Position numbers and translations under genes: made by a program. From Prochlorococcus sp. AG-347-I06 (GTDB taxonomy: Bacteria > Cyanobacteriota > Cyanobacteriia > PCC-6307 > Cyanobiaceae), in assembly GCA_003281605.1 (NCBI GenBank), contig QCBM01000001.1:62001-126000 (forward strand): DNA of 64,000 nt, given 5' to 3'. Positions 47,413 to 57,664 of this stretch are shown here, one piece after another. Under the pieces are notes generated by a model that saw only the letters and a list, made by a program, of their open reading frames with translations, made no database searches and was not told where the DNA came from. Each line of letters starts with the position of its first letter. Positions within the stretch are counted from its first letter, which is position 1.

Positions 47413-47781
47413 TTAATAAAAAGGGAATAACTTATTAAGCTTGGTCTCTGCTCTTGCTCTAATTGAAGGAGTCATATATTTGCTCCATATACTAAGTACG
47501 GCTGTGAGGGCAACAAAATCATCACTAAAACCAACTAATGGCATAAAGTCAGGGAAAAGGTCAAATGGCATAATTAAATAAGCTAAGGCAGCCATTAAGG
47601 AAACTCTTACTTGTGTTGGAGTAAAAGGATCTATAGCCATCTCTAAAACCTCTAATGCAGGCTTTGCAATTGTTCTTCCTGCTTTAATAAGAATCTTGAT
47701 AATGACATTCTCATCAAATGTTGAGCTTTCTAAAACTTCAGCATCATAAATTTTTTCTTTGTTTTTGTAATTTTCTGTCAT
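47413..47781 (-). CDS. DUF1232 (YkvA-like) membrane protein
   Basis: A 122-residue protein with the DUF1232 signature DPFTPTQVRVSLMAALAYLI, MPFDLFPDFMPLVGFSDDFV and ALTAVLSIWSKYM. The hydrophobic segment in the middle suggests membrane association. Function of the family is unknown. Its stop is directly followed by the HTH gene start. Confidence 0.88.
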   Translation of the reverse strand: MTENYKNKEKIYDAEVLESSTFDENVIIKILIKAGRTIAKPALEVLEMAIDPFTPTQVRVSLMAALAYLIMPFDLFPDFMPLVGFSDDFVALTAVLSIWSKYMTPSIRARAETKLNKLFPFY

Positions 47782-47817
47782 CCTTATCTATGGAATTTAG
47801 ATTTTTTGATTGAATTT

Positions 47818-48741
47818 TTAGCTAATACTATCAACTAGCCCATTCTGTATTCCTGCTTTTCTAAGTTTTCTTAAAGCACGTTGAACGACTTGTCGGCAAT
47901 ATTCCCTGCTGCAACTCATATGTCTTGCAACTTCAGCTAAAGTTCTCCATTCGTTAGAACCATCTAAACCAAATCTTAGACTTACTATTTTTCTTTCCTT
48001 TTCAGTTAAATTTGCTTTATCTAATAACTTCCAAGCCGAGGCCGTCCTTTCGGCTAATTCGGCTAATTCCATTGGTGGAGTTTGATCACTTGGAAGAATA
48101 TCAACTAGCTCAGAGGGATCTGATTTTGATTTGACAGTACCTTGGAGACTAACAGTAATGCTTCTCAATTCACAGGAAAGGAGTTCATCAATTTCCTCCT
48201 TGGTTATTTTCATCTCTTCAGCTAGCTCATCAGTCGAGGGAGGAATGCCCTTAAGTTGCATAAGTTTTGATTTTGCTGATCTTAATTTTGTGAGCTTTTC
48301 ATTAATATTTACAGGTATCCTTATAGTTCTACTTTGAGTTGATAATGCTCTATTTAATCCTTGCCTGATCCACCAATAAGCATAAGTGGAAAATCTGTGC
48401 CCCCTAGAGGGATCATATTTTTCGACAGCCCTTGTAAGGCCTAATGTTCCTTCCTGAATTAAGTCCAGTAGTTCTAGTCCCTTGCCTTGATATCTCTTAG
48501 CAAGGTTAACTACTAGTCTTAAGTTGGCGGTTATCATCTCATTTTTGGCCTTTTCACCAATTTTGATCTTTTTCCTTTCTGCTTCGGAATATTCACAAGC
48601 GGGCCCTTTGCCACCTGCTTCTTGACATCTATTAACGAGCAAAACCATCTCTTGGACTTTTCTGCCCATAGTGAGTTCTCTCTCTGGCGTCAAAAGTTGA
48701 TGCCGACCTATTTCACCAAGAAAATCGCTTAATGAACTCAC
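47818..48741 (-). CDS. RNA polymerase sigma factor, group 2 sigma-70
   Basis: A 307-residue sigma factor: region 1.2/2 covers LLTPERELTMGRKVQEMV, NLRLVVNLAKRYQGKGLELL, DLIQEGTLGLTRAVEKYDPS and RGHRFSTYAYWWIRQGLNRA (-10 recognition), region 3 IRIPVNINEKLTKLRSAK, and region 4 LTEKERKIVSLRFGLDG with the HTH LAEVARHMSCSREYCRQVVQ. Lack of a long N-terminal region 1.1 and the length suit a non-essential group 2 factor, not the primary SigA. Prochlorococcus has several; which one this is cannot be told. Confidence 0.93.
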   Translation of the reverse strand: MSSLSDFLGEIGRHQLLTPERELTMGRKVQEMVLLVNRCQEAGGKGPACEYSEAERKKIKIGEKAKNEMITANLRLVVNLAKRYQGKGLELLDLIQEGTLGLTRAVEKYDPSRGHRFSTYAYWWIRQGLNRALSTQSRTIRIPVNINEKLTKLRSAKSKLMQLKGIPPSTDELAEEMKITKEEIDELLSCELRSITVSLQGTVKSKSDPSELVDILPSDQTPPMELAELAERTASAWKLLDKANLTEKERKIVSLRFGLDGSNEWRTLAEVARHMSCSREYCRQVVQRALRKLRKAGIQNGLVDSIS

Positions 48742-48814
48742 GATTTACCTCTTCGTTGATATATTTAACTTATAGTTAATCCAGTAAGAAGCCATACATG
48801 TAATAATTAATTAA

Positions 48815-48842
48815 TAATTAATTAATAATTATTAATTAATTA
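48815..48842. repeat. Perfect 28-base A/T palindrome
   Basis: A 28-base sequence that equals its own reverse complement, made only of A and T, centred at 48828/48829 inside a longer run of TAATTAAT repeats (48801-48844). It lies between the hisIE 3' end (56 bases) and the sigma gene start (74 bases upstream). It could form a hairpin as RNA or a cruciform as DNA, for example acting as hisIE terminator or part of the sigma-gene promoter. Confidence 0.65.
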
Positions 48843-48897
48843 ACATTATTTTTTAAAATTTTTAGGTAAAAAATTAAAAATTATAAATTTTAATTAT

Positions 48898-49557
48898 TTA
48901 ATTTTTTCTTCTTGATTCTAGAACAGCAAGTACATCTCTCCACTCAACCCCTTTATGCATAAGGGCTACTTGGAGATGATAAATTAAATCAGCAGCTTCA
49001 TTTGAGATTGAATTTTTATCATTATCTTTGCAAGCCATTATAAATTCTGCAGATTCCTCTCCTATTTTTTTCAAAATAGTATTACTACCTTTTGTTAATA
49101 AATGATTTGTGTAACTTTTTTCTGATGGATTTATTGATCTTTCGTTAATTGTATTGAACAATTCAGAGCAAATATTTGAGAAGGGAGTTGTTTTTTTCTC
49201 TTTTTTATCACTTTGATTAATCTTGATTTCGTTGAAAAAACAACTTTTTTCCCCAGTGTGACATGCTCCTGAACCATTTTGTTCAATCAAAAGGATTAGT
49301 GCATCATTATCGCAGTCGAATCTTATCTCCTTAAGTATTTGGGTACTTCCACTTGTAGCTCCTTTTCTCCAAATTTCGGATCTTGATCTACTCCAATAAT
49401 GAACGTTTTTGGTTTCAAGTGTCATTGTCAAAGATTCTTTGTTCATCCAAGCAAGCATAAGAATTGATCCGTCAAGCCAATCTTGTGCTATTGCAGGGAT
49501 TAATCCATAATTATCAAAGCGTAGATCCTCTATCGAAAAATTAGTTGAATAAGTCAT
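48898..49557 (-). CDS. hisI: Phosphoribosyl-AMP cyclohydrolase / phosphoribosyl-ATP pyrophosphatase
   Basis: A fused HisI-HisE enzyme of 219 residues for steps two and three of histidine synthesis. The HisI half (residues 1-115) has LMLAWMNKESL, VHYWSRSRSEIWRKGATSG and the zinc Cys segment RFDCDNDALI with ACHTGEKSCFF. The HisE half includes KKIGEESAEFIMACKDND and EAADLIYHLQVALMHKGVEW. Between them is a linker of about 25 residues. It is divergent from the PTPS-like gene with a 63-base gap. Confidence 0.96.
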   Translation of the reverse strand: MTYSTNFSIEDLRFDNYGLIPAIAQDWLDGSILMLAWMNKESLTMTLETKNVHYWSRSRSEIWRKGATSGSTQILKEIRFDCDNDALILLIEQNGSGACHTGEKSCFFNEIKINQSDKKEKKTTPFSNICSELFNTINERSINPSEKSYTNHLLTKGSNTILKKIGEESAEFIMACKDNDKNSISNEAADLIYHLQVALMHKGVEWRDVLAVLESRRKN

Positions 49558-49620
49558 TATGTTCGTAATGTTAAATCCTACTCAATGTGTTTTATTAAAA
49601 ATTATCCTAACAGTTAATTG

Positions 49621-50091
49621 ATGTATATTCATTCTCTGAAATTTTCATGCAGCAAAAGTTACGAGGATTTTCCTTGTTCACATAGGCAATGGCGCCATGA
49701 AGGCCACTGCAGATTTGTGCATGGATATTCAAGATCATTCACTTTTTGGTTCACTGCAAAAAAATTAGACCTAAATGGTTTTGTTGTCGATTTTTCAAGT
49801 CTAAAGCCCCTAGAAAATAGACTAAAGGAGCAATTTGACCATACTTTTTTAATAAATAAAGATGACCCTTTGCTGAATTACTGGGAAAAATTACATGACT
49901 TAGATGCTTTAGATCTGAGAATTATGGATAATGTGGGAATGGAATTCACCTCTGAATTAATTTGGAGATGGGCTAATGAATACTTACAGGATAAGGATAA
50001 GGGCAGAACATGTTGTTGGAAAACAGAATCAAAAGAAAATAAATCGAATAAAGCAAGTTATGAGGAAATTCCTGATTGGTTTAAATCTTAG
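49621..50091 (+). CDS. 6-pyruvoyl-tetrahydropterin synthase/QueD-like protein
   Basis: Member of the PTPS/QueD family, 156 residues from ATG 49621 (a TTG lies just before). Metal-binding His residues in CSHRQWRHEGHCRFVHGYSR combine with a Cys and HGY where QueD has HGHSY; NGFVVDFSSLKPL gives the conserved DFxxLK; FDHTFLINKDDPL and FTSELIWRWANEYL continue the fold. It could make 6-carboxy-tetrahydropterin for queuosine or a tetrahydropterin. FolE, the supplier of its substrate, is in this window at 13762. Confidence 0.9.
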   Translation: MYIHSLKFSCSKSYEDFPCSHRQWRHEGHCRFVHGYSRSFTFWFTAKKLDLNGFVVDFSSLKPLENRLKEQFDHTFLINKDDPLLNYWEKLHDLDALDLRIMDNVGMEFTSELIWRWANEYLQDKDKGRTCCWKTESKENKSNKASYEEIPDWFKS

Positions 50092-50139
50092 ATTAAAGTT
50101 GTTAATTTTAAAGTCATATAGAATTCTTTAATTAGATAT

Positions 50140-52725
50140 TTAATCAACATTTATCTCTCCATTAATCAGATAAATATTAATCTCGTCTTTATTAAGGTAA
50201 TGATTATTCAATATATTATTTGAAATTTTTGTCTCAATTTGTTTTTGAATAATTCTTTTTAAAGGCCTTGCGCCATAGGCATGATCGAAACTATTTTCGA
50301 CAAGTTGGTTAATGGCTTCATCCGTAATTTTGAATTTTAATTTTTTTTTGTTAAGTCTTTTTTCTAAATGTTGAAGTTGGATTTTTGCAATTTCTTTTAT
50401 GTCATTTAATTCTAAATTATTAAAAATAACTATTTCATCAAGTCGATTTAAAAACTCAGGCTTGAAAAAATTTTTAATTTCATTATCAACAACTTTTTTA
50501 ATTTCATTTGTATCTTCTTTTCTAACTGATAAATCATTTATTGATTGACTTCCTAAATTACTTGTGAGAACAATGATTGAATTTTTGAAATTGATTGTAC
50601 GACCTTGACCATCAGTAATGATTCCATCATCAAGAACCTGTAAGAGAATATCTAAAATATCTTTGTGAGCTTTCTCTATTTCATCTAGGAGTATTAATGA
50701 ATAAGGATTTTTGCGTACAGCTTCAGTTAGTTGACCGCCTGATTCGAAACCTAAATATCCAGGAGGCGCACCTATAATTTTGCTCACTGAATGCTTTTCC
50801 ATATATTCAGACATATCCAGTCTTGTAATTGAAGAATTTGAATCGAATATTATTTTGGCTGTTACTTTACTTAGCTCTGTTTTTCCAACACCCGTTGGAC
50901 CTAAAAAGAGAAAACTGGCTAATGGCTTGCTTGGATCATTTAGACCAGTCCTTGATCTCTTAATGGAATCTGCAACTGCCCTAATTGCACTATCTTGACC
51001 AATAATTTTTTCTTTAAGGATTGACTCGAGGCTCAAGAGTTTATCTTTTTCTGACTGGTTTAAGTTCTGTACTGGAATAGATGTCCACTTTGAGACAACT
51101 TCTGCAATATCATCAAAAGTTACCTCTTGTCTTAAAAGACTTGTATCTCCATTTTTTTGAGAATTTACTAGGGACTCACTTTTTTCTTTCAATTTTTTTT
51201 GCAAAGAATTTAAAGTTCCAAATTCTAATTCTGCTGCTTTGTTGAGGTCAAAACTCCTTTTGGCTTGATCTATTTGCAATTGAACAGATTCAATTTCTTC
51301 TTTTATGGTGCTAATCTCATCAATTTCATCTTTTTCTTTTTTCCATTTAGCTCCTAATTCTGCCTGTTTATCTTTAAGGGATATAAGTTCATTATTGATT
51401 TTTTTTAATCTTTCAATAGAAAAATCATCCGTTTCTCTTTTTAAAGATAATTTTTCCATCTCAAACTGTAGAACTTTTCGATCAATTTCATCAATTTGTT
51501 CAGGTTTGGAAGTTATGACCATATTTAATCTTGAGGCTGCTTCATCGATTAGATCAATTGCTTTGTCAGGAAGAAATCTATCGTTAATATATCTTTCGCT
51601 AAGGGTTGCAGCAGCAACTAAAGCATTATCAGAAATTCTCACACTATGATGAACTTCGTATCTTTCTCTCAATCCTCTTAAAATTGATACAGTATCATCT
51701 ATTGAAGGAGCATCAACTTTTATCTTTTGAAATCTTCGTTCTAAAGCAGGATCTTTTTCTATATTTTGTTTATGCTCATTAATAGTTGTAGCACCAATAC
51801 ATCTAAGTTCTCCTCTCGCAAGCATTGGTTTTAATAGGTTACTTGCATCTAAAGAACCTCCACTAGCGCCTGCACCAACTACTGTATGAATTTCATCAAT
51901 AAAAAGAATAATCTTACCGTCTGAATCTTTCACTTTCTTTAGAATATTTTTTATTCTTTCTTCAAATTCTCCACGATATTTTGCTCCAGCTAAAAGTAAA
52001 CCCATATCTAATGAAATTAGTTTCCTATCTTGTAGCGCAGAAGGTACATCGCCATTAATAATTCTTTGAGCTAACCCTTCTACAATGGCTGTTTTCCCAA
52101 CCCCAGGTTCTCCAATAAGAACTGGATTATTTTTTGTTCTTCTACTCAATATTTGAATTGTTCTTCTAATCTCTTCATCCCTACCAATAACAGGGTCTAA
52201 AATCCCATCTCGAGCAGATTGAGTTAGATCAATACCATATTTTTCCAAAGACTCATTAGAACTGTTAAATTCATTTTTTACTGCAGGATCTGACTTCATT
52301 TTCTTTATAATTTCAAGAAATTCTGGAATACCTTTTTGATTTAAAATTTGAAATCCATAATTATCATCATAAGTGAAACCGTAAACTAAGTGTTCTGTTG
52401 ATATCACTACATCATTTAAAGTATTTTTAATATCATTTGCCTTCAAAAATATTTTGTGAAGAGTATCACCAATATATAAATTATCTTGTTTATTTTTCAT
52501 TTTTGCCTTCGCATTTAAGGTAGAAATTATTTCCCTCTCAAGATCTTTTAGATTTACATTATTTTTTTTTAAAATCTTTTTTGTAATATTGTCGTCTTTT
52601 ATAAGAGCTAATAATAAATTATCAGAGTCTACATTTTGTTGATAATTTTTATAAGCAATTTCTTTGGCCAAATTAAAACAGCTCCAAGCAGAATTAGAAA
52701 ATTCGCTTGGAACTATTTTCATCAA
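50140..52725 (-). CDS. clpB: ClpB-family AAA+ chaperone
   Basis: An 861-residue disaggregase that works with DnaK. N-domain residues 1-145, then AAA-1 with Walker [19 protein letters not shown] and Walker [20 protein letters not shown], a middle coiled coil (residues about 405-530, [17 protein letters not shown] with many K/E), and AAA-2 with [28 protein letters not shown] and SMGARPLKR-type AYGARPLKR in the C-domain. The N-domain is divergent from typical ClpB1, so it may be the second cyanobacterial paralogue (ClpB2). Start is a double Met. Confidence 0.95.
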   Translation of the reverse strand: MMKIVPSEFSNSAWSCFNLAKEIAYKNYQQNVDSDNLLLALIKDDNITKKILKKNNVNLKDLEREIISTLNAKAKMKNKQDNLYIGDTLHKIFLKANDIKNTLNDVVISTEHLVYGFTYDDNYGFQILNQKGIPEFLEIIKKMKSDPAVKNEFNSSNESLEKYGIDLTQSARDGILDPVIGRDEEIRRTIQILSRRTKNNPVLIGEPGVGKTAIVEGLAQRIINGDVPSALQDRKLISLDMGLLLAGAKYRGEFEERIKNILKKVKDSDGKIILFIDEIHTVVGAGASGGSLDASNLLKPMLARGELRCIGATTINEHKQNIEKDPALERRFQKIKVDAPSIDDTVSILRGLRERYEVHHSVRISDNALVAAATLSERYINDRFLPDKAIDLIDEAASRLNMVITSKPEQIDEIDRKVLQFEMEKLSLKRETDDFSIERLKKINNELISLKDKQAELGAKWKKEKDEIDEISTIKEEIESVQLQIDQAKRSFDLNKAAELEFGTLNSLQKKLKEKSESLVNSQKNGDTSLLRQEVTFDDIAEVVSKWTSIPVQNLNQSEKDKLLSLESILKEKIIGQDSAIRAVADSIKRSRTGLNDPSKPLASFLFLGPTGVGKTELSKVTAKIIFDSNSSITRLDMSEYMEKHSVSKIIGAPPGYLGFESGGQLTEAVRKNPYSLILLDEIEKAHKDILDILLQVLDDGIITDGQGRTINFKNSIIVLTSNLGSQSINDLSVRKEDTNEIKKVVDNEIKNFFKPEFLNRLDEIVIFNNLELNDIKEIAKIQLQHLEKRLNKKKLKFKITDEAINQLVENSFDHAYGARPLKRIIQKQIETKISNNILNNHYLNKDEINIYLINGEINVD

Positions 52726-52785
52726 TCAAAATATAATTATGACTGTAGTAAGTATTAAGTAAAAAGTACTTAAGTATTAAATGAT

Positions 52786-53136
52786 TTATTCAACAACAAC
52801 TTTACCTACCATTCCAGCGCCTCTGTGTGGCTCGCAATAGTAATCATAAGTTCCAGCAGTATCAAATGTTTCTTCCCAAGACTCTCCTGGAGCAAAAGCT
52901 AGGTCCGCATGACTTAATTCCTCATGCCCATCAAAAACAGCATTATGAGGGGCAAGTTTATTATTGACGAATTTAACTGTATCACCAGCACTAATGGTTA
53001 CTGTACTTGGTTCAAATGCAAGCATTCCAGCATCCGTTCCAAGTTTTACTTCAACAGTTTTAGCTGAAACTGATGAAATTCCTAGACCTAGAGTTAAAAC
53101 TATTGCTAATAACCCTGCAAAGATTGAACGTAACAT
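52786..53136 (-). CDS. petE: Plastocyanin
   Basis: Soluble copper protein that carries electrons from cytochrome b6f to photosystem I in the lumen. The 116-residue precursor has a signal peptide 1-25 ending in SVSA. The mature domain has copper ligands His 64 in [10 protein letters not shown], Cys 101 in [11 protein letters not shown], His 104 and Met 109. The copper motif [16 protein letters not shown] is diagnostic. Gene is single, with 60 bases to the ClpB gene and 57 to the epimerase gene. Confidence 0.98.
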   Translation of the reverse strand: MLRSIFAGLLAIVLTLGLGISSVSAKTVEVKLGTDAGMLAFEPSTVTISAGDTVKFVNNKLAPHNAVFDGHEELSHADLAFAPGESWEETFDTAGTYDYYCEPHRGAGMVGKVVVE

Positions 53137-53193
53137 AATTAAAATTTACTTATATATATATTACAAGGCTTTGGGAGCCTAACTGTGAGAATT

Positions 53194-54177
53194 TTAATTG
53201 TTATTACAGCTTGGTAACTTTGATAACCTTAAAATATCATTTAGTGATTTGGCATAACTTTTAAGTTTGAAAGTCTCAGGATTAGTGATGGGGACATGAT
53301 TAAAGTCATATTTCTTGATACTGAAGCTATCCCAAGGGGTGGTTTGGATGGGAAGAATTCTTAATAATATTTTTAGAATTTTTTGTGTAAGGGGTATTGC
53401 AAAATATCTCCTCATATTGTTTCTTTTTAAAAGTGTAATTATGGCATGATCAATTGAAATGAATTTTTGACCTAGGACAAATTTTCTAAAGCCTTTGTAT
53501 TCCTTATCTTTATGATTTTTAATTAGAAACCCGCAAATCTGGGCGATATCATTTGCGTGTATAAAGTGAAATTTAGAATCGAGTTTTAAGAATCTTGCTA
53601 ACCACAGCCATTTCCCGATTTCTTTCAATCCACTAGTTAAATAACTTACGGGATATTTACTTTTTTTTCCAAGATTTCCTCCAAAAACCAAGGTAGGGAA
53701 AACAGCGAAAGTTTTTTCTGCAAATGAGCTTTCTCTAAGTTTCTGGAAACATTCATATTTTGTTTGAATATACTCTGTTCCATAAATCAATGATTCCCTC
53801 ATTAATTCTGTTTGAGTATCAAGAATGCTAGCTGTTGAAAAATAAATAATCTTTTCTAACTTTTCAATATCAAGCATTTCAAGTAATTCTTCAAAGGCTT
53901 TAACGTTTACTTCATAGGCTCTTCTTGGATCTCCCCATGCTGTAGCAGTATGTATTAGGTAATTAATTTGACTAATTTCATTTTTATACCTATATGATTC
54001 TCTAATATCACACACCATTAACTTGACTTTTTTATTGTCTTGAACAGAAATTGGCAACTTACTTTTGTCTCTTACCATTAGATAAAGCCTGAATTTTGTG
54101 TTTTTTAAAAACCAATCTACTAAATATTGGCCAACACATCCATTCGCACCTGTGATCAATAAGTTTTTATATGCCAA
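53194..54177 (-). CDS. NAD-dependent epimerase/dehydratase-family protein
   Basis: An extended short-chain dehydrogenase of 327 residues: LLITGANGCVGQYLVDWFL binds the nucleotide, LMVCDIRES holds an Asp, ATAWGDPRRAYEVNVKAFEE and the catalytic YGTEYIQTKYECFQ (Tyr and Lys). Its C-terminal part suggests a cinnamoyl-CoA-reductase- or sugar-type substrate but is not specific. Located on the minus strand, eight bases downstream of hemE, thus possibly co-transcribed with it. Confidence 0.85.
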   Translation of the reverse strand: MAYKNLLITGANGCVGQYLVDWFLKNTKFRLYLMVRDKSKLPISVQDNKKVKLMVCDIRESYRYKNEISQINYLIHTATAWGDPRRAYEVNVKAFEELLEMLDIEKLEKIIYFSTASILDTQTELMRESLIYGTEYIQTKYECFQKLRESSFAEKTFAVFPTLVFGGNLGKKSKYPVSYLTSGLKEIGKWLWLARFLKLDSKFHFIHANDIAQICGFLIKNHKDKEYKGFRKFVLGQKFISIDHAIITLLKRNNMRRYFAIPLTQKILKILLRILPIQTTPWDSFSIKKYDFNHVPITNPETFKLKSYAKSLNDILRLSKLPSCNNN

Positions 54178-54185
54178 GACTTTGA

Positions 54186-55226
54186 CTAGTAAGTGAGTTG
54201 TTTCCCATGTTCAAAAAATGTTTGAGCATTTTCTTCTGGAGTCCCAGGTAAAATCCCATGACCCAAATTAAGAATATATTTTCTGTCTTTAATTTTATTG
54301 AAAGTATTATCTATCCTTTCTTTTATTGATTCTTTGTTCCCGAATAAAATGCCTGGGTCAACATTACCTTGAATTCCTATCCCGTGAGGGATTCTCTCAC
54401 AAGCCTCTTCAATATCTACTGTCCAGTCTAATGAGATTATATCGACTCCAGTTTTTGCCATTCTTTCAATGACACCAGCACTTCCTGAAATGTAAAGAAT
54501 TATTGGTGTTTCAGGGTATTCCGCTTTTACGATGTCAACAACCTTTTTTTGATACGGCCCAGCAAAGATATCATAATCTTGTGGGCTTAGTTGACCTGCC
54601 CATGAATCAAAAATTTGTACTACTTGCGCTCCAGATTTTATTTGATATTTAAGATATTCACCAATGCATTTTGCAAAATGATCAAGAAGTTTATGAAGTA
54701 AATCTGGTTCATTAAAAGCCATTGACTTTATTAAAGAATAATTTTTACTGCTTTTACCTTCAACTACATACGCAGCAAGAGTCCAAGGTGCGCCAACAAA
54801 ACCTAGAACTGTTGCCTCATTATTCACATCTTTTCTTAGTGAAGTAAGAACTCGCCCAACAAAACTTAAACTTTCACTTGGATTTAATTCTTTTAAATTT
54901 TTTACCTGGTTAAGAGTTCTTATTGGATCCTCAATAATTGGACCTTTACTTTCTATTATTTCAAAATTTATTCCCATCCCTGGAAGAGGGGTGAGAATAT
55001 CTGAAAAAAGTATCACACCATCCGGTTTGAAAGCATGAAAAGGCTGCATTGAAATCTCATATGATAGTTCTGGATTTTCAGACCTCTCCCTAAAGCTTGG
55101 GTAACGCTCCCTTAAATCTCTATAGATTTTCATATATCTTCCTGCTTGCCTCATCATCCATACTGGAGGCCTATTCACTTTTTTACCTAATGCGGCAGAA
55201 AGTAGTAGTGGTAAATCTTGACCCAT
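54186..55226 (-). CDS. hemE: Uroporphyrinogen III decarboxylase
   Basis: Removes four carboxyls from uroporphyrinogen III in heme and chlorophyll synthesis; 346 residues. The N-terminal [20 protein letters not shown] has the substrate-binding Arg pair, [36 protein letters not shown] and the Asp of the active site, and [15 protein letters not shown] near the C-terminus. It is first of a pair with the epimerase gene. With hemH, two heme steps are present in this window, but not adjacent. Confidence 0.97.
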   Translation of the reverse strand: MGQDLPLLLSAALGKKVNRPPVWMMRQAGRYMKIYRDLRERYPSFRERSENPELSYEISMQPFHAFKPDGVILFSDILTPLPGMGINFEIIESKGPIIEDPIRTLNQVKNLKELNPSESLSFVGRVLTSLRKDVNNEATVLGFVGAPWTLAAYVVEGKSSKNYSLIKSMAFNEPDLLHKLLDHFAKCIGEYLKYQIKSGAQVVQIFDSWAGQLSPQDYDIFAGPYQKKVVDIVKAEYPETPIILYISGSAGVIERMAKTGVDIISLDWTVDIEEACERIPHGIGIQGNVDPGILFGNKESIKERIDNTFNKIKDRKYILNLGHGILPGTPEENAQTFFEHGKQLTY

Positions 55227-55343
55227 TTTTCAACTCGATATTTTTAAAAAAAATTAAAATCCAACTTAAAAATCTTACAATGTAAAGCAGAGCAAAAACG
55301 TTATATGAACATTTATATGAAGCACTAAATTAAATGAGCCTTC

Positions 55344-57608
55344 TTACTTTTTTGATTGATGTTTGAAGATACTTACGCTTAATGGCGGCAAAGCAAGTTC
55401 AAGAGCATTTTGATAATCATGAATATTGTATTTTAAAGTTTCTTTCCCCCCCATATTTCCCTTGTTACTGCCCCCGTATCTAGAGCCATCTGAATTAAAT
55501 ATTTCTTTATAGAATCCTTCCACAGGGACACCTACTTTGTATGACCCATGAGTATTAGGTGTAAAGTTAGCAACAACAACGAGCCATTCATTGGTCTCGT
55601 TTTCTCTCCTCATGAAACTTATAACCGAATTAGATTTGTCATTACAATCAATCCATTGGAATCCATAAGGATCAAAGTCATTTTTCCATAATGCAGGTTC
55701 ATTTTTATAAAGAACGTTTAGGTCATCAATCAAGTTTCTGATACCTTTATGAGGCTCAAATTCTAGTAATTCCCATTGCAGATCATCCCAAACATTCCAT
55801 TCTTGTCTTTGCCCAAATTCCATTCCCATAAATATCGTTTTTTTACCAGGGTGGGTCCACATATAAGTTAGTAATGCTCGAGTATTTGCATATTTCTTCC
55901 AGTCATCGCCAGGCATTTTATGCAAAAGATGACTCTTCCCATGGACAACCTCATCATGACTAAGTGCAAGCATAAAGTTCTCTGTATAGTTATATGTAAT
56001 TGAGAAAGTTACACTATTTTGATGGAATTGCCTAAACCAAGGATCTATTTCAAAATAATCAAGCATGTCGTGCATCCATCCCATATTCCATTTCAAGTTA
56101 AACCCTAACCCTCCCATGTCAGTTGGTTGGGTTACCATTGGCCAAGTTGTTGATTCTTCAGCAATAGAAAGTGCACCTGGGAAATGTTGGAAGAGTACAT
56201 GATTAGCCTGTTGAAGAAATTTAACGGCTTCTATATTTTCATTCCCACCATTTTCATTGGGGATCCATTCTCCATCTGGACGTAGATAATCTCTGTATAG
56301 CATTGAAGCTACAGCATCTACTCTTATGCCATCAATATGAAACTCTTCAAACCAATAAACGAGGTTCGCTACTAAGAAATTTCTTACTTCGTTTCTGCTG
56401 TAATTAAAAATTAGGGTTCCCCACTCTTTGTGTTCACCTATGCGTGAATCTCCATGTTCATAAAGATGACAACCATCAAAAAATGCTAAACCATGCTTAT
56501 CTTTTGGAAAATGACCAGGCACCCAATCAAGAATTACGCCAATACCCTCTTCATGACATTTATTTACAAACTCTCTAAATTCATTTGGGGTGCCAAATCT
56601 ACTTGTTGGTGCATACCAGCCTGTAACTTGGTATCCCCATGAACCATCGAAAGGATGTTCAGATATTGGCATTAGTTCAATATGAGTGAATCCTCTCTCT
56701 TTTACGTAAGGGATGAGTTTCTTGGTTAATTCTGGATAAGTTAATAATCTGGTTCCAGGTTTTAAATCTGCTGCAGGCACTGGGTCTCTTGGTTTACCAT
56801 TGTCCTCCAGATATTTATTATCTGTTGATTCATGGAGCCAACTTCCTAAATGCATTTCATAAACTGAAATTGGCTTGTTAATTTGACTAGAAGAATCTCT
56901 ATTTGAAATCCAAGAACTATCATTCCAATTAAAATTTTTCAATTTTGAAACTATTGAACCATTTTGAGGTCTGATTTCATGAAGGAAACCATATGGATCA
57001 GCTTTCTCATAAATATGACCTTGTTGTGTTCTTATTTCGTATTTATATGTGTCCCCTTCTTTCATTGTTGGCATGAATAGTTCCCAAATTCCCCCCAATC
57101 TTTTTTGCATTGGATGATGTCTACCATCCCAAGAATTTATATCTCCAATTATCGAGATTGATTTTGCATTTGGAGCCCAAATGCAAAACATGACTCCTTT
57201 TTGATTCTTTTCTTCAATGAGATGTGCTCCCATTTTTTCCCAAATATGATGATGATTACCTTCTGCAAAAAGATGTCTATCAACTTCTCCCATCCATTCT
57301 TCTCTATATGACCAAGGGTCATATTGTGTATGTGTGATCCCTCCTCGTGAAATATTTATTTCGTAATTATATTTTGGATTTTCAGGCAGTATAGCTTCAA
57401 AGAGCCATTTATGGTTTATGCTTTCAGCCTTATAGGTATTGTTTTTAAAATTTATTTTAACTTCGTCTGCTTCAGGCATCCATACCCTTACAACCCATTG
57501 TTCTTCATAAAAATGAGGACCCAATATTTTAAATGGATTATCATTGCAACAATTTTCTAGGTTGATAGCTTCTGATTTAATCCAGTCTGCTTGAATTGTC
57601 TCGATCAT
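55344..57608 (-). CDS. glgB: 1,4-alpha-glucan branching enzyme
   Basis: Forms alpha-1,6 branches in glycogen; 754 residues. It has the N-terminal N1 and CBM48 domains ([20 protein letters not shown] and [20 protein letters not shown]), then the GH13 barrel. Catalytic motifs: [30 protein letters not shown] (nucleophile Asp), [10 protein letters not shown] (acid Glu) and [12 protein letters not shown] (third Asp). The C-terminal [13 protein letters not shown] and alpha-amylase C-domain follow. The length is usual. Glycogen is the day-storage polymer of these cells. Confidence 0.98.
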   Translation of the reverse strand: MIETIQADWIKSEAINLENCCNDNPFKILGPHFYEEQWVVRVWMPEADEVKINFKNNTYKAESINHKWLFEAILPENPKYNYEINISRGGITHTQYDPWSYREEWMGEVDRHLFAEGNHHHIWEKMGAHLIEEKNQKGVMFCIWAPNAKSISIIGDINSWDGRHHPMQKRLGGIWELFMPTMKEGDTYKYEIRTQQGHIYEKADPYGFLHEIRPQNGSIVSKLKNFNWNDSSWISNRDSSSQINKPISVYEMHLGSWLHESTDNKYLEDNGKPRDPVPAADLKPGTRLLTYPELTKKLIPYVKERGFTHIELMPISEHPFDGSWGYQVTGWYAPTSRFGTPNEFREFVNKCHEEGIGVILDWVPGHFPKDKHGLAFFDGCHLYEHGDSRIGEHKEWGTLIFNYSRNEVRNFLVANLVYWFEEFHIDGIRVDAVASMLYRDYLRPDGEWIPNENGGNENIEAVKFLQQANHVLFQHFPGALSIAEESTTWPMVTQPTDMGGLGFNLKWNMGWMHDMLDYFEIDPWFRQFHQNSVTFSITYNYTENFMLALSHDEVVHGKSHLLHKMPGDDWKKYANTRALLTYMWTHPGKKTIFMGMEFGQRQEWNVWDDLQWELLEFEPHKGIRNLIDDLNVLYKNEPALWKNDFDPYGFQWIDCNDKSNSVISFMRRENETNEWLVVVANFTPNTHGSYKVGVPVEGFYKEIFNSDGSRYGGSNKGNMGGKETLKYNIHDYQNALELALPPLSVSIFKHQSKK

Positions 57609-57664
57609 GACTGGTAGATATTAAGGGTTTATAATATCAAATGATTAACCAAAAAAATAATTAT

